Source: Mycolicibacterium pulveris
Lineage (GTDB): Bacteria; Actinomycetota; Actinomycetes; Mycobacteriales; Mycobacteriaceae
DNA: 64,000 nt
Direction of reading: 5' to 3'
Assembly (NCBI RefSeq): GCF_010725725.1
Contig: NZ_AP022599.1
Span: 5,332,001-5,396,000, forward strand
The position numbers and the translations under genes are program-made. The notes below the pieces were generated by a model. The model had not been told where the DNA came from. It saw only the letters and a list, made by a program, of their open reading frames with translations, and searched no databases. Every line of letters begins with the position of its first letter. The stretch's first letter is position 1. Below are positions 36,715 to 44,764 of this stretch, piece after piece.

Positions 36715-37506
36715 ATGACGGATCTGTATTCGTACGGCCCCTGGGCGGTGATCGCGGGCGGCTCCGAGGGGGTCGGCGCGGAGTTCGCGCGGCTGCTCGC
36801 CGAAGCGGGGCTCAACCTGGTGCTCATCGCGAGGAAACCCGCGCCGCTCGAGCAGACGGCCGAGGCGTGCCGTTCCGTGGGTGTCGAGGTACACACGCTG
36901 GCAGTCGATTTGGTGGCCGCTGATGCCGTCGGCCGGATCGTCGATGCGACCGCCGACCACGAGGTGGGCCTGCTCGTCTACAACGCGGGCGCCAACACCT
37001 GCAGTGAGCATTTCCTCGACGGCGCGCTGGCCGATTTCCAGAAGGTGATCGACCTGAACATCACCACCATGCTCGCGTTGGCGCAGCACTTCGGCCGACC
37101 GATGCGCGAGCGCCGCCGCGGCGGAATCCTCATGGTCGGATCCATGGCCGGCTATCTGGGCTCGGTTCGGCACACCGTCTACGGCGGGGTGAAGGCGTTC
37201 GGCCGGATCTTCGCCGAGAGCCTGTGGCTGGAGCTGCGCGAGCACAACGTCCACGTGCTGGAGCTGGTGCTCGGCGTGACGCGCACCCCGGCGATGGAGC
37301 GGGTCGGCCTGAACTTCGACGTGCCGGGGCTGCGGGTCGCCGAGCCCGCCGAGGTCGCCCGCGAAGGGCTCGAGCAGCTGCCGCACGGACCCGTCTTCGT
37401 GGCGGGCGGCAACACCGAGGACGTCGCGCGACGCAACGATCCCGACCGCGCCAAAGTGGTGCTGGGCACGCATCGCTTCATGCAGAAGCTGATGAACGAC
37501 GGCTAG
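36715..37506 (+). CDS. Short-chain dehydrogenase/reductase
   Basis: A 263-residue classical-like SDR. The cofactor loop reads AVIAGGSEGVGAEFARLLAE (TGxxxGxG variant with Gly for Thr) and the helix motif is VYNAG. The catalytic Ser lies in MVGSMAGY and Tyr-Lys in VYGGVKAF. The Arg in LIARKPAP favours NADP. The substrate is unknown. It begins 7 bases after the ASCH-like gene and is followed by an F420-type oxidoreductase. Confidence 0.88.
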   Translation: MTDLYSYGPWAVIAGGSEGVGAEFARLLAEAGLNLVLIARKPAPLEQTAEACRSVGVEVHTLAVDLVAADAVGRIVDATADHEVGLLVYNAGANTCSEHFLDGALADFQKVIDLNITTMLALAQHFGRPMRERRRGGILMVGSMAGYLGSVRHTVYGGVKAFGRIFAESLWLELREHNVHVLELVLGVTRTPAMERVGLNFDVPGLRVAEPAEVAREGLEQLPHGPVFVAGGNTEDVARRNDPDRAKVVLGTHRFMQKLMNDG

Positions 37507-37530
37507 TTTCGCGCCCCGGCACCCACCGGG

Positions 37531-37536
37531 TAGAAA
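37531..37536 (+). promoter_or_regulatory. Candidate -10 element TAGAAA, leaderless
   Basis: Ends 8 bases before the GTG at 37544, so the transcript would begin at or next to the start codon. Confidence 0.35.
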
Positions 37537-37543
37537 CGTCATC

Positions 37544-38398
37544 GTGCGGATGGGCTTGTCGACACCGGTGGTGGTGCAGGTGCCCGGTGCCGCCTCGGCA
37601 TGGGAACGCGACGCCACCGTCGAGGACATCGTGCGCATCGCCGCGGTTGCCGACGAACTGGGCTTCGACCACCTCACCTGCTCCGAGCACGTCGCCGTGC
37701 CGGCCGACGAGGCCGACGCCCGCGGCGCGACGTACTGGGATCCGTTGGCCACCTTGGCTTTTCTGGCCGCCCACACGACCCGTATCCGCCTGGTGACATC
37801 GGTGGTGGTGCTCGGCTACCACCACCCGCTGGCAATCGCGAAGCGCTACGGCACCCTGGACATGCTCAGCGGCGGCCGGCTGGTGCTCGGCGTCGGTGTC
37901 GGCTCGCTGGCCGCGGAGTTCGACCTGTTGGGCGCCCCCTGGGCCGACCGGGGCGCCCGCGCCGACGACGCGATCCGCGCGCTGCGGGCCTCACTGTCGC
38001 AACGCCAACCCCGCTATGACGGTGAGTACTTCCAGTTCGACTCGATGATCGTCGATCCCTGCGCCGTCCAGCCCCGCGTCCCGATCTGGGTGGGCGGGCG
38101 AACCCGCCGGTCACTGCGGCGCGCGGTCGAGTTGGCCGACGGCTGGATGCCGTTCGGGCTGCGCCGCGACGATCTCTCCCGACTGCTCGCCGAGATGGAG
38201 CTTCCCCATGGTTTCGACGTGGTGCTGGCGACCCGGCCGTTGGACCCGCTGGAGAACCCGGACCTGGCCGCCGACCAGCTGCGCAAGCTCGCCCGGCTCG
38301 GCGCCACCGCCGTCTCCTGCTCGGTGTCGGCGACCTCGGCCGATCACTACTGCGAACAATTGGCGGCACTGCATGAAATCGGAAGGGACATCGGATGA
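37544..38398 (+). CDS. F420-type luciferase-like monooxygenase (LLM, TIGR03619-like)
   Basis: A 284-residue TIM-barrel protein of the bacterial luciferase superfamily, group using F420 in mycobacteria. Motifs are LGFDHLTCSEHVAVP near residue 45, LVTSVVVLGYHHPLAIAK, and LSGGRLVLGVGVGSLAAEFDL. The C-terminal PRVPIWVGGRTRRSLRRAVE is the usual cofactor-phosphate region. It starts with GTG at 37544 and its end overlaps the next gene by 4 bases. The substrate is unknown. Confidence 0.9.
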   Translation: MRMGLSTPVVVQVPGAASAWERDATVEDIVRIAAVADELGFDHLTCSEHVAVPADEADARGATYWDPLATLAFLAAHTTRIRLVTSVVVLGYHHPLAIAKRYGTLDMLSGGRLVLGVGVGSLAAEFDLLGAPWADRGARADDAIRALRASLSQRQPRYDGEYFQFDSMIVDPCAVQPRVPIWVGGRTRRSLRRAVELADGWMPFGLRRDDLSRLLAEMELPHGFDVVLATRPLDPLENPDLAADQLRKLARLGATAVSCSVSATSADHYCEQLAALHEIGRDIG

Positions 38399-38886
38399 CT
38401 GACGACCGGCTCGCCGAACTGGAACGCCGCCTGCGTCGCATCGAGGACGAGCGCGCGATCGAGCGCGCGATCGCGTCCTACGGCCCGCTGGTGGACGCCG
38501 GCGATGCCGACGCCGTCGCCGAGTTGTGGGCCGCCGACGGCGGTTACGACGTCGAGGGCTGGCAGATGCACAGCCGCGCCGACGTGGCGGCGATGGTGCG
38601 CTCAGACGCCCACCAGGGGCTGATCGGCCGCGGCTGCTGTCACTTCCTGGGTCCGGCGGTGGCCACCGTCGACGGCGACGACGCGGTGGCGGTGTGCCAG
38701 TCGATCCTGGTCACCCGCCGCGACGACGGGTTCGCGGTGTGGCGGGCCGGCGCCAACCACTTCCGGCTGCGGCGTATCGACGGTCGGTGGCAGGTCGTCC
38801 AACGCAGCACCCGCGCGCTCGACGGCAACCCGGAGGCACGCAACCTGCTGGCCGCCGGGATTGCGGGGCTGCCGCCGCGAACCTGA
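38395..38886 (+). CDS. SnoaL/NTF2-like protein
   Basis: A 163-residue protein opening with a charged helix (DRLAELERRLRRIEDERAIE) and the typical ASYGPLVDAGDADAVAELWA. The rest is a cone-shaped SnoaL_4 fold ending in WQVVQRSTRALDGNP. Members act as small dehydratases or isomerases or as binding proteins. The ATG overlaps the LLM stop by 4 bases, suggesting that both act on the same compound. Confidence 0.85.
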   Translation: MTDDRLAELERRLRRIEDERAIERAIASYGPLVDAGDADAVAELWAADGGYDVEGWQMHSRADVAAMVRSDAHQGLIGRGCCHFLGPAVATVDGDDAVAVCQSILVTRRDDGFAVWRAGANHFRLRRIDGRWQVVQRSTRALDGNPEARNLLAAGIAGLPPRT

Positions 38887-38890
38887 GCTC

Positions 38891-38921
38891 GTGCGCGAGA
38901 AGTCGCCGAGATCTCGCACAC
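38891..38921. terminator. Hairpin between convergent genes (NTF2-like and HxlR)
   Basis: GTGCGCGAGA (38891-38900) pairs with TCTCGCACAC (38912-38921) across an 11-base loop with one mismatch. It fills nearly all of the 39-base gap between two converging stop codons and could end both transcripts. Confidence 0.55.
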
Positions 38922-38925
38922 AACT

Positions 38926-39414
38926 TCAGGTTCGACGCTTGCTGACCCGGACGGAGAGTTCTTCCGGCGGCACCCGGTGGCCGTTGGCGCAGCGGATCTC
39001 GACCGTCGCATCCGCGCCGCAGCCCTTGTGTGCCAGGCGCAGCGGGGTGCGGTTGGGCAGATGCCGTCGTCCCCACTCGAACATCGCCCACACCACCGGC
39101 ATGAACTCGCGGCCCGCGTCGGTCAGCACGTACTCGTCACGGCTGCGCTGGCCGGGTTCCTGATAGGGCCGCCGGAGCAGCAGCCCCGCCTCGACGAGGT
39201 CGTTGAGCCGCGCGGCGGCGGCGGCCTTGGTGATCCCGACCCGCCGCCAGAAGTCGTCGAAACGGGTGGTGCCGTAGTACGCCTCGCGCATGATGAGCAT
39301 CGCCGACTTGGTGCCGAGCACCGCCATCGTCTTCTCGATCGGGCACTCGCCCACGGCCGACCAGGCGTCGCGGTCGGCCAGTCGCCCCTCCAGCACTGTC
39401 ATGGAAATCACCAT
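38926..39414 (-). CDS. HxlR-family transcriptional regulator
   Basis: A 162-residue regulator, taken from the ATG at 39414 (ATG 39402 is possible). The HxlR core is CPIEKTMAVLGTKSAMLIMREA, then FWRRVGITKAAAAARLNDLVEAG and a wing ending DEYVLTDAGREFMP. A Cys/His-containing tail (HKGCGADATVEIRCANGH) could bind zinc. It is divergent from a thiolase with a clear operator between them, so it likely represses itself and the thiolase. Confidence 0.9.
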   Translation of the reverse strand: MVISMTVLEGRLADRDAWSAVGECPIEKTMAVLGTKSAMLIMREAYYGTTRFDDFWRRVGITKAAAAARLNDLVEAGLLLRRPYQEPGQRSRDEYVLTDAGREFMPVVWAMFEWGRRHLPNRTPLRLAHKGCGADATVEIRCANGHRVPPEELSVRVSKRRT

Positions 39415-39432
39415 ACCCCTGAGTTGTCCTCT

Positions 39433-39461
39433 CTATACCTAGCTGGTATAGCTGGGTATAG
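39433..39461. promoter_or_regulatory. HxlR operator candidate between hxlR-like and thiolase genes
   Basis: CTATACC (39433-39439) and GGTATAG (39445-39451) are a perfect inverted repeat with 5-base spacer TAGCT. A second GGTATAG follows at 39455-39461, one helical turn from the first. Confidence 0.7.
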
Positions 39462-39491
39462 ATAGCCTTACTCAGCATGGAGGAGAAAGCC

Positions 39492-40673
39492 ATGGCGGGA
39501 GTTCCAGACCGCGACGCGGTCATCGTGGGCGCGGTGCGCACGCCGATCGGAAAGGGCAAGGCCGGCGGGGCGCTGCATGAGGTGCTACCCGTCGACCTCC
39601 TCGCCCACAGCCTCAAGGAACTGGTGGCCCGCACCGGTGTCGACCCGGCGCGGATCGACGACGTCATCGCCGGCGCCGTCACCCAGGTCGGCGACCAGGC
39701 GGTCAACATCGCCCGCAACGCGGTGCTGGCCGCGGCCTTTCCGGAGACGGTGCCCGGCACCACGATCGACAGGCAGTGCGGCAGCAGCCAGCAGGCCATC
39801 CACTTCGCCGCGCAGGGGGTGATCTCGGGCGCCTACGACATCGTGGTGGCCGCGGGTGTCGAGTCGATGTCGCGGGCACCGATGGGCTCCAGCGTGCTGC
39901 CGGGCAGCGACCCGTTCGGGGCGATGGCGCAGCGCTACCCCGAAGGGCTTGTGCCCCAAGGCATCAGCGCAGAGCTGATCGCCGCAAAGTGGGGGCTGTC
40001 CCGCCGGCAGCTCGACGAGTTCTCCGCGAGCAGTCACGAAAAAGCCGCCGCCGCGACGAAAGAGGGCCGGTTCGACAACGAGCTGGCACCGATCGCCGCG
40101 CTGGCCAGCGACGAGATCATTCGTCCGGACACCACGGTGGACACCCTGGCCGCGCTCAAGCCCGCGTTCTACAACCCGGCCTACGAGCAGCGGTTCCCGC
40201 AGATCGGGTGGCAGATCACGCCCGGTAACTCGTCGCCGCTGTCGGACGGCAGCGCCGCGGTGCTGATCACCACCAGCGAGGTGGCCAAGCGACTGGGGTT
40301 GCGCCCGCTCGTCCGGATCCACTCGATGACCGTCGTGGGATCCGATCCGCTGTACATGCTGACCGGCGTCATCCCCGCGACCGAAAAGGTGTTGCAGCGC
40401 GCCGGTTTGGCGTTGGGCGACATCGACCTGTTCGAGGTGAACGAAGCCTTCGCCCCGGTGGTGCTGGCGTGGGCCCACGACGTCGGCGCCGATCTGGCCA
40501 AGACCAACGTCAACGGCGGCGCGATCGCGATCGGACATCCGCTGGGCGCGTCCGGCGCGCGCATCATGACCACGCTGGTCAACGCGCTGGAGCAGCGCGG
40601 CGGGCGCTACGGGCTGCAGACGATGTGTGAGGGCGGCGGCATGGCGAACGCCACGATCATCGAGCGCCTCTGA
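39492..40673 (+). CDS. Thiolase (acetyl-CoA acyltransferase)
   Basis: A 393-residue degradative-type thiolase that cleaves 3-ketoacyl-CoA or condenses acetyl-CoA. The nucleophile is in DRQCGSSQQA, and the active-site His and second Cys are in GHPLGASGARI and QTMCEGGGMA. NEAFAPVV is also conserved. I use the ATG at 39492 because GGAGGAG lies 7 bases upstream; an ATG at 39477 overlaps that site. The gene is controlled from an operator region shared with the divergent HxlR regulator. Chain-length preference is not visible. Confidence 0.94.
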   Translation: MAGVPDRDAVIVGAVRTPIGKGKAGGALHEVLPVDLLAHSLKELVARTGVDPARIDDVIAGAVTQVGDQAVNIARNAVLAAAFPETVPGTTIDRQCGSSQQAIHFAAQGVISGAYDIVVAAGVESMSRAPMGSSVLPGSDPFGAMAQRYPEGLVPQGISAELIAAKWGLSRRQLDEFSASSHEKAAAATKEGRFDNELAPIAALASDEIIRPDTTVDTLAALKPAFYNPAYEQRFPQIGWQITPGNSSPLSDGSAAVLITTSEVAKRLGLRPLVRIHSMTVVGSDPLYMLTGVIPATEKVLQRAGLALGDIDLFEVNEAFAPVVLAWAHDVGADLAKTNVNGGAIAIGHPLGASGARIMTTLVNALEQRGGRYGLQTMCEGGGMANATIIERL

Positions 40674-40683
40674 ACGTCGCGCA

Positions 40684-40742
40684 GCGACTGTGCGGTTTCA
40701 TACGCGACGCGCCGGTCACAGCGTATGAGACCGCACAATCGC
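40684..40742. terminator. Long hairpin between convergent thiolase and DDN-like genes
   Basis: Arms 40684-40705 and 40721-40742 pair at 20 of 22 positions around a 15-base loop. The hairpin fills the gap between two stop codons and is likely a bidirectional terminator. Confidence 0.7.
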
Positions 40743-40748
40743 CGCGAA

Positions 40749-41171
40749 TCAAGCCTTCTGAAGCTCGAACAGCGGGATGACGCGGCTGGTCTTGGCCTGG
40801 TACTCGGCGAACACCGGTGAGATCTCAGCCACCTTCGGGTAGAGCTCGTCGCGCTCGGCGGACGGCAGTTCGCGGGCGATCACGTCGTAGGCCGTCGTGC
40901 CCACCTCGACATGCGCCCTCGGCTCGGCCCGCAGGTTGTGCACCCACGCGGGGTGCACGTCGCCTCCGGCGTTGGAACCGGCGATGAGGATCCTGCCGTC
41001 GATGGAGAAGTACGCCAGCGGCGAGATGCGCTGCCGGCCCGATTTGGCCCCGGTCGTGGTCAGCAACAGCAGCGTCGCATTCTCGAACGGGCCGCCGACC
41101 TTGCCGCTGTTCGCGCGGAACTCGTCGACGATGTTTGCGTTGAAAGCCTTGCGCTCAGACAGGTCGGTCAT
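40749..41171 (-). CDS. Deazaflavin (F420)-dependent nitroreductase-family protein, DDN-like
   Basis: A 140-residue split-barrel protein related to Ddn of M. tuberculosis. The family motif LLLTTTGAKSGRQRISPL contacts F420 phosphates, and SNAGGDVHPAWVHNLRAEP is also typical. The group includes quinone and nitro-compound reductases. It stands alone, divergent from an SDR gene with 56 bases between the starts. Confidence 0.92.
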   Translation of the reverse strand: MTDLSERKAFNANIVDEFRANSGKVGGPFENATLLLLTTTGAKSGRQRISPLAYFSIDGRILIAGSNAGGDVHPAWVHNLRAEPRAHVEVGTTAYDVIARELPSAERDELYPKVAEISPVFAEYQAKTSRVIPLFELQKA

Positions 41172-41215
41172 GTGCAGTTGAGCGCCCGAAGCCGCGCCGC
41201 TATTCCCGGGGCCCG

Positions 41216-41221
41216 CATAAT
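41216..41221 (+). promoter_or_regulatory. -10 element CATAAT, leaderless start
   Basis: CATAAT ends 7 bases before the ATG at 41228, which places +1 on the A of the ATG. Confidence 0.5.
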
Positions 41222-41227
41222 CGGCCC

Positions 41228-42022
41228 ATGCGGGTAATCGTGACGGGCGCCAACAGCGGGGTCGGCAAGGCGACGGCCGCCGCGCTGGCCGCCGAGGGGC
41301 ACAGCGTGGTCATCGCCTGCCGGACCCTCGCCAAAGGCGAGCAGGCCGCCGCCGAAATGGCTGGCGACGTCGAGGTCCGTCACCTCGACCTGGCCGACCT
41401 GGCCAGCGTCAAGGCGTTCGCCGACACGGTGGACAGCGTTGACGTGCTGGTGAACAACGCCGGCGTGATGGGGGTGCCGTTGACCCGGACCGCCGACGGG
41501 TTCGAAGCCCACATCGGCACCAACCATCTCGGGCACTTCGCGCTGACGTGTCTGCTCGGCGACAGGATCACCGATCGGGTGATCTCGGTGGCCAGCGCGA
41601 TGTACCTGTTCGGCCGCATCGACCTCGCCGACCTCAACTGGCACACCCGCAAGTACTCGAAGTGGGGTGCCTACGGGCAGTCCAAGCTCGCCAACCTGTT
41701 GTTCGTCGCGGAGTTGGCCGCCCGCGGGGTGCGCGCCTACGCCACCGACCCCGGTGCCACCGACACCGACATCACCCGGTCGTTGGGCATGGCCGAGCAC
41801 CGGCGTATTCGACGCCTGTTGCACACCCCCGCCCAGGGCGCGCGCGCCACCGTCCAGGCGGTCACCACCGACCTGCCCAGCGGCACCTATCTGGCGCCAC
41901 GCTTCAACCAGTTGGGCCCGCCCAAGGTCACCAAACCGCTGGCCAAGGCACGCGATCGCGACATGGCACGCAAGCTGTGGGAGCTGTCCACGGAGTTGAC
42001 CGGCTGCCACTGGCCGCGCTAG
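41228..42022 (+). CDS. Short-chain dehydrogenase, retinol dehydrogenase-like
   Basis: A 264-residue SDR with VTGANSGVGKATAAALA at the N-terminus, VNNAGVMG, a VISVASAMYLFG serine segment and YGQSKLANLL carrying the catalytic Tyr-Lys. The Arg in ACRTLAK suggests NADP. It resembles the WW-oxidoreductase/retinol dehydrogenase cluster common in mycobacteria. The -10 box CATAAT implies a leaderless mRNA. Confidence 0.9.
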   Translation: MRVIVTGANSGVGKATAAALAAEGHSVVIACRTLAKGEQAAAEMAGDVEVRHLDLADLASVKAFADTVDSVDVLVNNAGVMGVPLTRTADGFEAHIGTNHLGHFALTCLLGDRITDRVISVASAMYLFGRIDLADLNWHTRKYSKWGAYGQSKLANLLFVAELAARGVRAYATDPGATDTDITRSLGMAEHRRIRRLLHTPAQGARATVQAVTTDLPSGTYLAPRFNQLGPPKVTKPLAKARDRDMARKLWELSTELTGCHWPR

Positions 42023-42041
42023 CCGCCCTCGGGTCGGGTGG

Positions 42042-43331
42042 CTAGCGCGCCGCCGGCGGGGCGCCGTGCACCGCGGTCATCCGCATGTAGCGAAACACCG
42101 CTTCGGCCCGGTTCGACGCCTTGAGCTTGCGCAGAATGTGTTTGACATGGGTCTTGACCGTGCCCTCGGAGATCACGAGATGGGTGGCGATGGCGCGGTT
42201 GCTCTTACCCTCGGCCATCAGCGACACCACCTCGATCTCGCGGTGCGACAGTCGCGATTTGACACTGGTCTCGGCCGCCAGGGAGACGGCCACCGGCGAC
42301 GACGCGCACCCGGCGTCCCGATGTGGCTGGGGCCGTCCAAGAGCCGTCCTGGCGGTGCACACATCGTCGGCGGCGGTCGCGATATCGCGTGCCATGCGCT
42401 GGATTTCGTTGCGCGCAGAACGCAGCCGCTCGCTCAGCGCGGTGCGCTGGTATGCGTAACCGAATCCTTCGGCGAACATCCACAGTGCCGCAAGGTCATC
42501 CGCGTCAACGTGGCGGCGGCTGTTGTAGCAGTCGGCGTGCAGCAGACCGACGATGCGGCCGTTCGGCATGATCGGGGCCGCCACATAGGACCGGGACAAC
42601 GACGCCTGCCCGATGGCTGCGTTGGTGCGGGGCTCGTGTTGCGCGTCGCGAACGAGTACCGGGGTGCGGCGACGCATGATCTCGCTCTCGATGAGGGTGT
42701 GGTCGATCTGCGTCGGATGTTCGCGCCCGACCCGAGCGATTTCATCGGCCCATTCGGGGTCGCCCTTCACGTGCACGCTTTCCACCCGCCACGTCGATTC
42801 CTCGATCGCGGAGACGATGACGCGGTCAAACCCACAGCGGCACAGTTCCTCAGGCGCCTTCACCAGCATCTGCTCGATCGAATCGATACCGTGCAGCCGG
42901 GACAGCGCGTTGCGGATGGCGGCGTAACGGTCGTTGCGTTGCCTTGTCTGCGCCTGCGTGACCTGAACCTGCAGTCTCCCGACCTCGGTGAGCAGTTCGA
43001 CCAGCTGGGCCGCGGCCGGGGCCAGCACCGTGATCCTGGTCTCCGAGGCCATCGACGCCAGCCGTTCATGCGCCGAACCGAGGGCGGTCAGCACGCGGGC
43101 GAAGTCGCGGCCGTCTCCGATTGGCTCGACGTCCTCGCAGCCCGGCAGCGCCGCGACGTCGTCGAGCACGGCGGCCACCCGCTCACGCAACCCGGGGTCG
43201 CGCAGCGGCTCGCCGACCACCGACCATTCCTCACCGTTGCACCCACGGCCCGGATGAACGGGCCGGAGGGTGGCGGCGCGGGCGGCCCAGCGCTCGGCGG
43301 TGAGTTCGCTGGTGGCAGTAGTCATAGCCAT
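42042..43331 (-). CDS. GAF-domain LuxR-type transcriptional regulator
   Basis: About 429 residues from the ATG at 43331 (ATG 43325 is also possible). A coiled N-terminal part (about 80-150) leads to a GAF-like sensor domain (about 150-300; FDRVIVSAIEESTWRVESV, SYVAAPIMPNGRIVGLLHAD). The C-terminal LuxR HTH covers about 360-420: LSHREIEVVSLMAEGKSN and ISEGTVKTHVKHILRKLKA. It resembles regulators of catabolic P450/ADH clusters in actinobacteria, and a PucR-type regulator and such a cluster follow directly. Confidence 0.88.
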   Translation of the reverse strand: MAMTTATSELTAERWAARAATLRPVHPGRGCNGEEWSVVGEPLRDPGLRERVAAVLDDVAALPGCEDVEPIGDGRDFARVLTALGSAHERLASMASETRITVLAPAAAQLVELLTEVGRLQVQVTQAQTRQRNDRYAAIRNALSRLHGIDSIEQMLVKAPEELCRCGFDRVIVSAIEESTWRVESVHVKGDPEWADEIARVGREHPTQIDHTLIESEIMRRRTPVLVRDAQHEPRTNAAIGQASLSRSYVAAPIMPNGRIVGLLHADCYNSRRHVDADDLAALWMFAEGFGYAYQRTALSERLRSARNEIQRMARDIATAADDVCTARTALGRPQPHRDAGCASSPVAVSLAAETSVKSRLSHREIEVVSLMAEGKSNRAIATHLVISEGTVKTHVKHILRKLKASNRAEAVFRYMRMTAVHGAPPAAR

Positions 43332-43404
43332 CAACGGTAGAAAGTCGACACCTGCTTGGACATGGAAGCGGCTTCCAAATCTTTTGCCGGGGGCTGGAAC
43401 CTCG

Positions 43405-44682
43405 TCACAGATCGCCCAGCAGCTCCGGTGTGTCGGGCTGGCCGGCGCTGGCCAACCCGCCGGGGCTGAGGTTCGCGCCTGCAGCGGCCAGTCGCAGCGC
43501 CACCTCCAGCTGGAGACGATTTTCGGTGAACGACGATCCGAGCAGGTCTTTGGCCTGTTGAACGCGATACATCACGGTGTTCTGATGCACCCCGAGCCGC
43601 TCTGCGGTCCTCACCCAGCTCATGTTCTCCTCGAAGAACACGGCGAGCGTCGCGCGCAGCCTGCGGTTGCGTTCGGTGTCTGAACTGAGTTCGCCGAGCA
43701 CATTTTTCACGAACTGTCCGGCTGCCAACAGGTCGTGAGTCAGCAGTGCATCCAGCGCCACGTCGCGGTGATGAATCATCGTGCCCGCGGGATGGGAGAA
43801 CACACCGCTGAGGCGGCGACCATCACGCGCCTGCCGATGGGATTGAACGAAACCGTCCAACCCGTGGCCCACGCCTCCGACCGCCGCATAAAGCGGGGCG
43901 TCCACGGACAGCCTTCTGGGTGGATAGTCGACGACATCAGGCCCACTTGTCCACGCCCACACCATCATCGCGCCGGCGGGCACGACAAGCAGCTCGGTGC
44001 CTTTGAGGTGATGGGCGATTTCGGCGGCGGTGCGCTTCAGGGCCTGAAGCGGTGGTTTGTCCTGGCTGCGTGGGTCGCTCCAGACGATCATCGCGACGTG
44101 AGGCCGGTCGAGGTTGTAGCCCAGCGCCGCGCTGGTGGCGCGAAGGTCCACGGGGCGTCCCGCCACGATGGCCAGTACCAGTTCGGCACGCACGGAGTCC
44201 GCGCCGCGCACCCACAGTTCACGTTCCCGCTGATAATGATCGACGAGGTCGCCGGTGACCTTTTCGCAGTACCCGAACAGGTACTGCGAAGCGGCGTTGG
44301 CTATCTGCCATTTCACCTTTTCGGGAACCTGCAGCTCCTGAACCGCTTCGCGCAGCGCGGCGTCGCACATCGCCAACCCGATCACGTAGCAGCGCGGAAT
44401 CACGGCGACGGTGATGCCTCGCTGCGCCAGGGTGGACACCCAGTTCAGGGTCGCCTCGGGGGCCTGGGCCGACGACGCTATCTCCGCGGCCGCGAACCCG
44501 CGCAGGACCGCCTGCACGTTGCTGTAAGCGGCCTCGACCGTCAACTGCTCGAGGTCTTTGTCTTCGAGGTTGTGCAGTTCGGTGATGACGGCGAACGCGC
44601 GCAACCCGATGCGCTCACCCAGCGCCGCTCCGTCGACTGAGGCCGCTGCTTCCGAAGCCATGCGCATATGGTCTTGAGCCAA
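43405..44682 (-). CDS. PucR/CdaR-type regulator with C-terminal HTH_30 domain
   Basis: A 425-residue regulator. The N-terminal region (about 25-160) is a helical RsbT-coantagonist-like domain, the centre (about 165-300) a GGDEF-derived domain as in CdaR, and the C-terminus carries the HTH: RLRATLAVFFEENMSWVRTA then LGVHQNTVMYRVQQAKDLLG. Such regulators usually activate neighbouring catabolic genes. It is 82 bases from the alcohol dehydrogenase on the same strand, and a role in the ADH/SCP2/P450 and aldehyde dehydrogenase set is likely. Confidence 0.9.
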   Translation of the reverse strand: MAQDHMRMASEAAASVDGAALGERIGLRAFAVITELHNLEDKDLEQLTVEAAYSNVQAVLRGFAAAEIASSAQAPEATLNWVSTLAQRGITVAVIPRCYVIGLAMCDAALREAVQELQVPEKVKWQIANAASQYLFGYCEKVTGDLVDHYQRERELWVRGADSVRAELVLAIVAGRPVDLRATSAALGYNLDRPHVAMIVWSDPRSQDKPPLQALKRTAAEIAHHLKGTELLVVPAGAMMVWAWTSGPDVVDYPPRRLSVDAPLYAAVGGVGHGLDGFVQSHRQARDGRRLSGVFSHPAGTMIHHRDVALDALLTHDLLAAGQFVKNVLGELSSDTERNRRLRATLAVFFEENMSWVRTAERLGVHQNTVMYRVQQAKDLLGSSFTENRLQLEVALRLAAAGANLSPGGLASAGQPDTPELLGDL

Positions 44683-44764
44683 TTACGCCCCCAAACCGCG
44701 CACCCGACAGAGTGACGGTAGCACTTGGGCGTCGCTGCGCGGCGGAATTACCGCGCTGGCTCGA

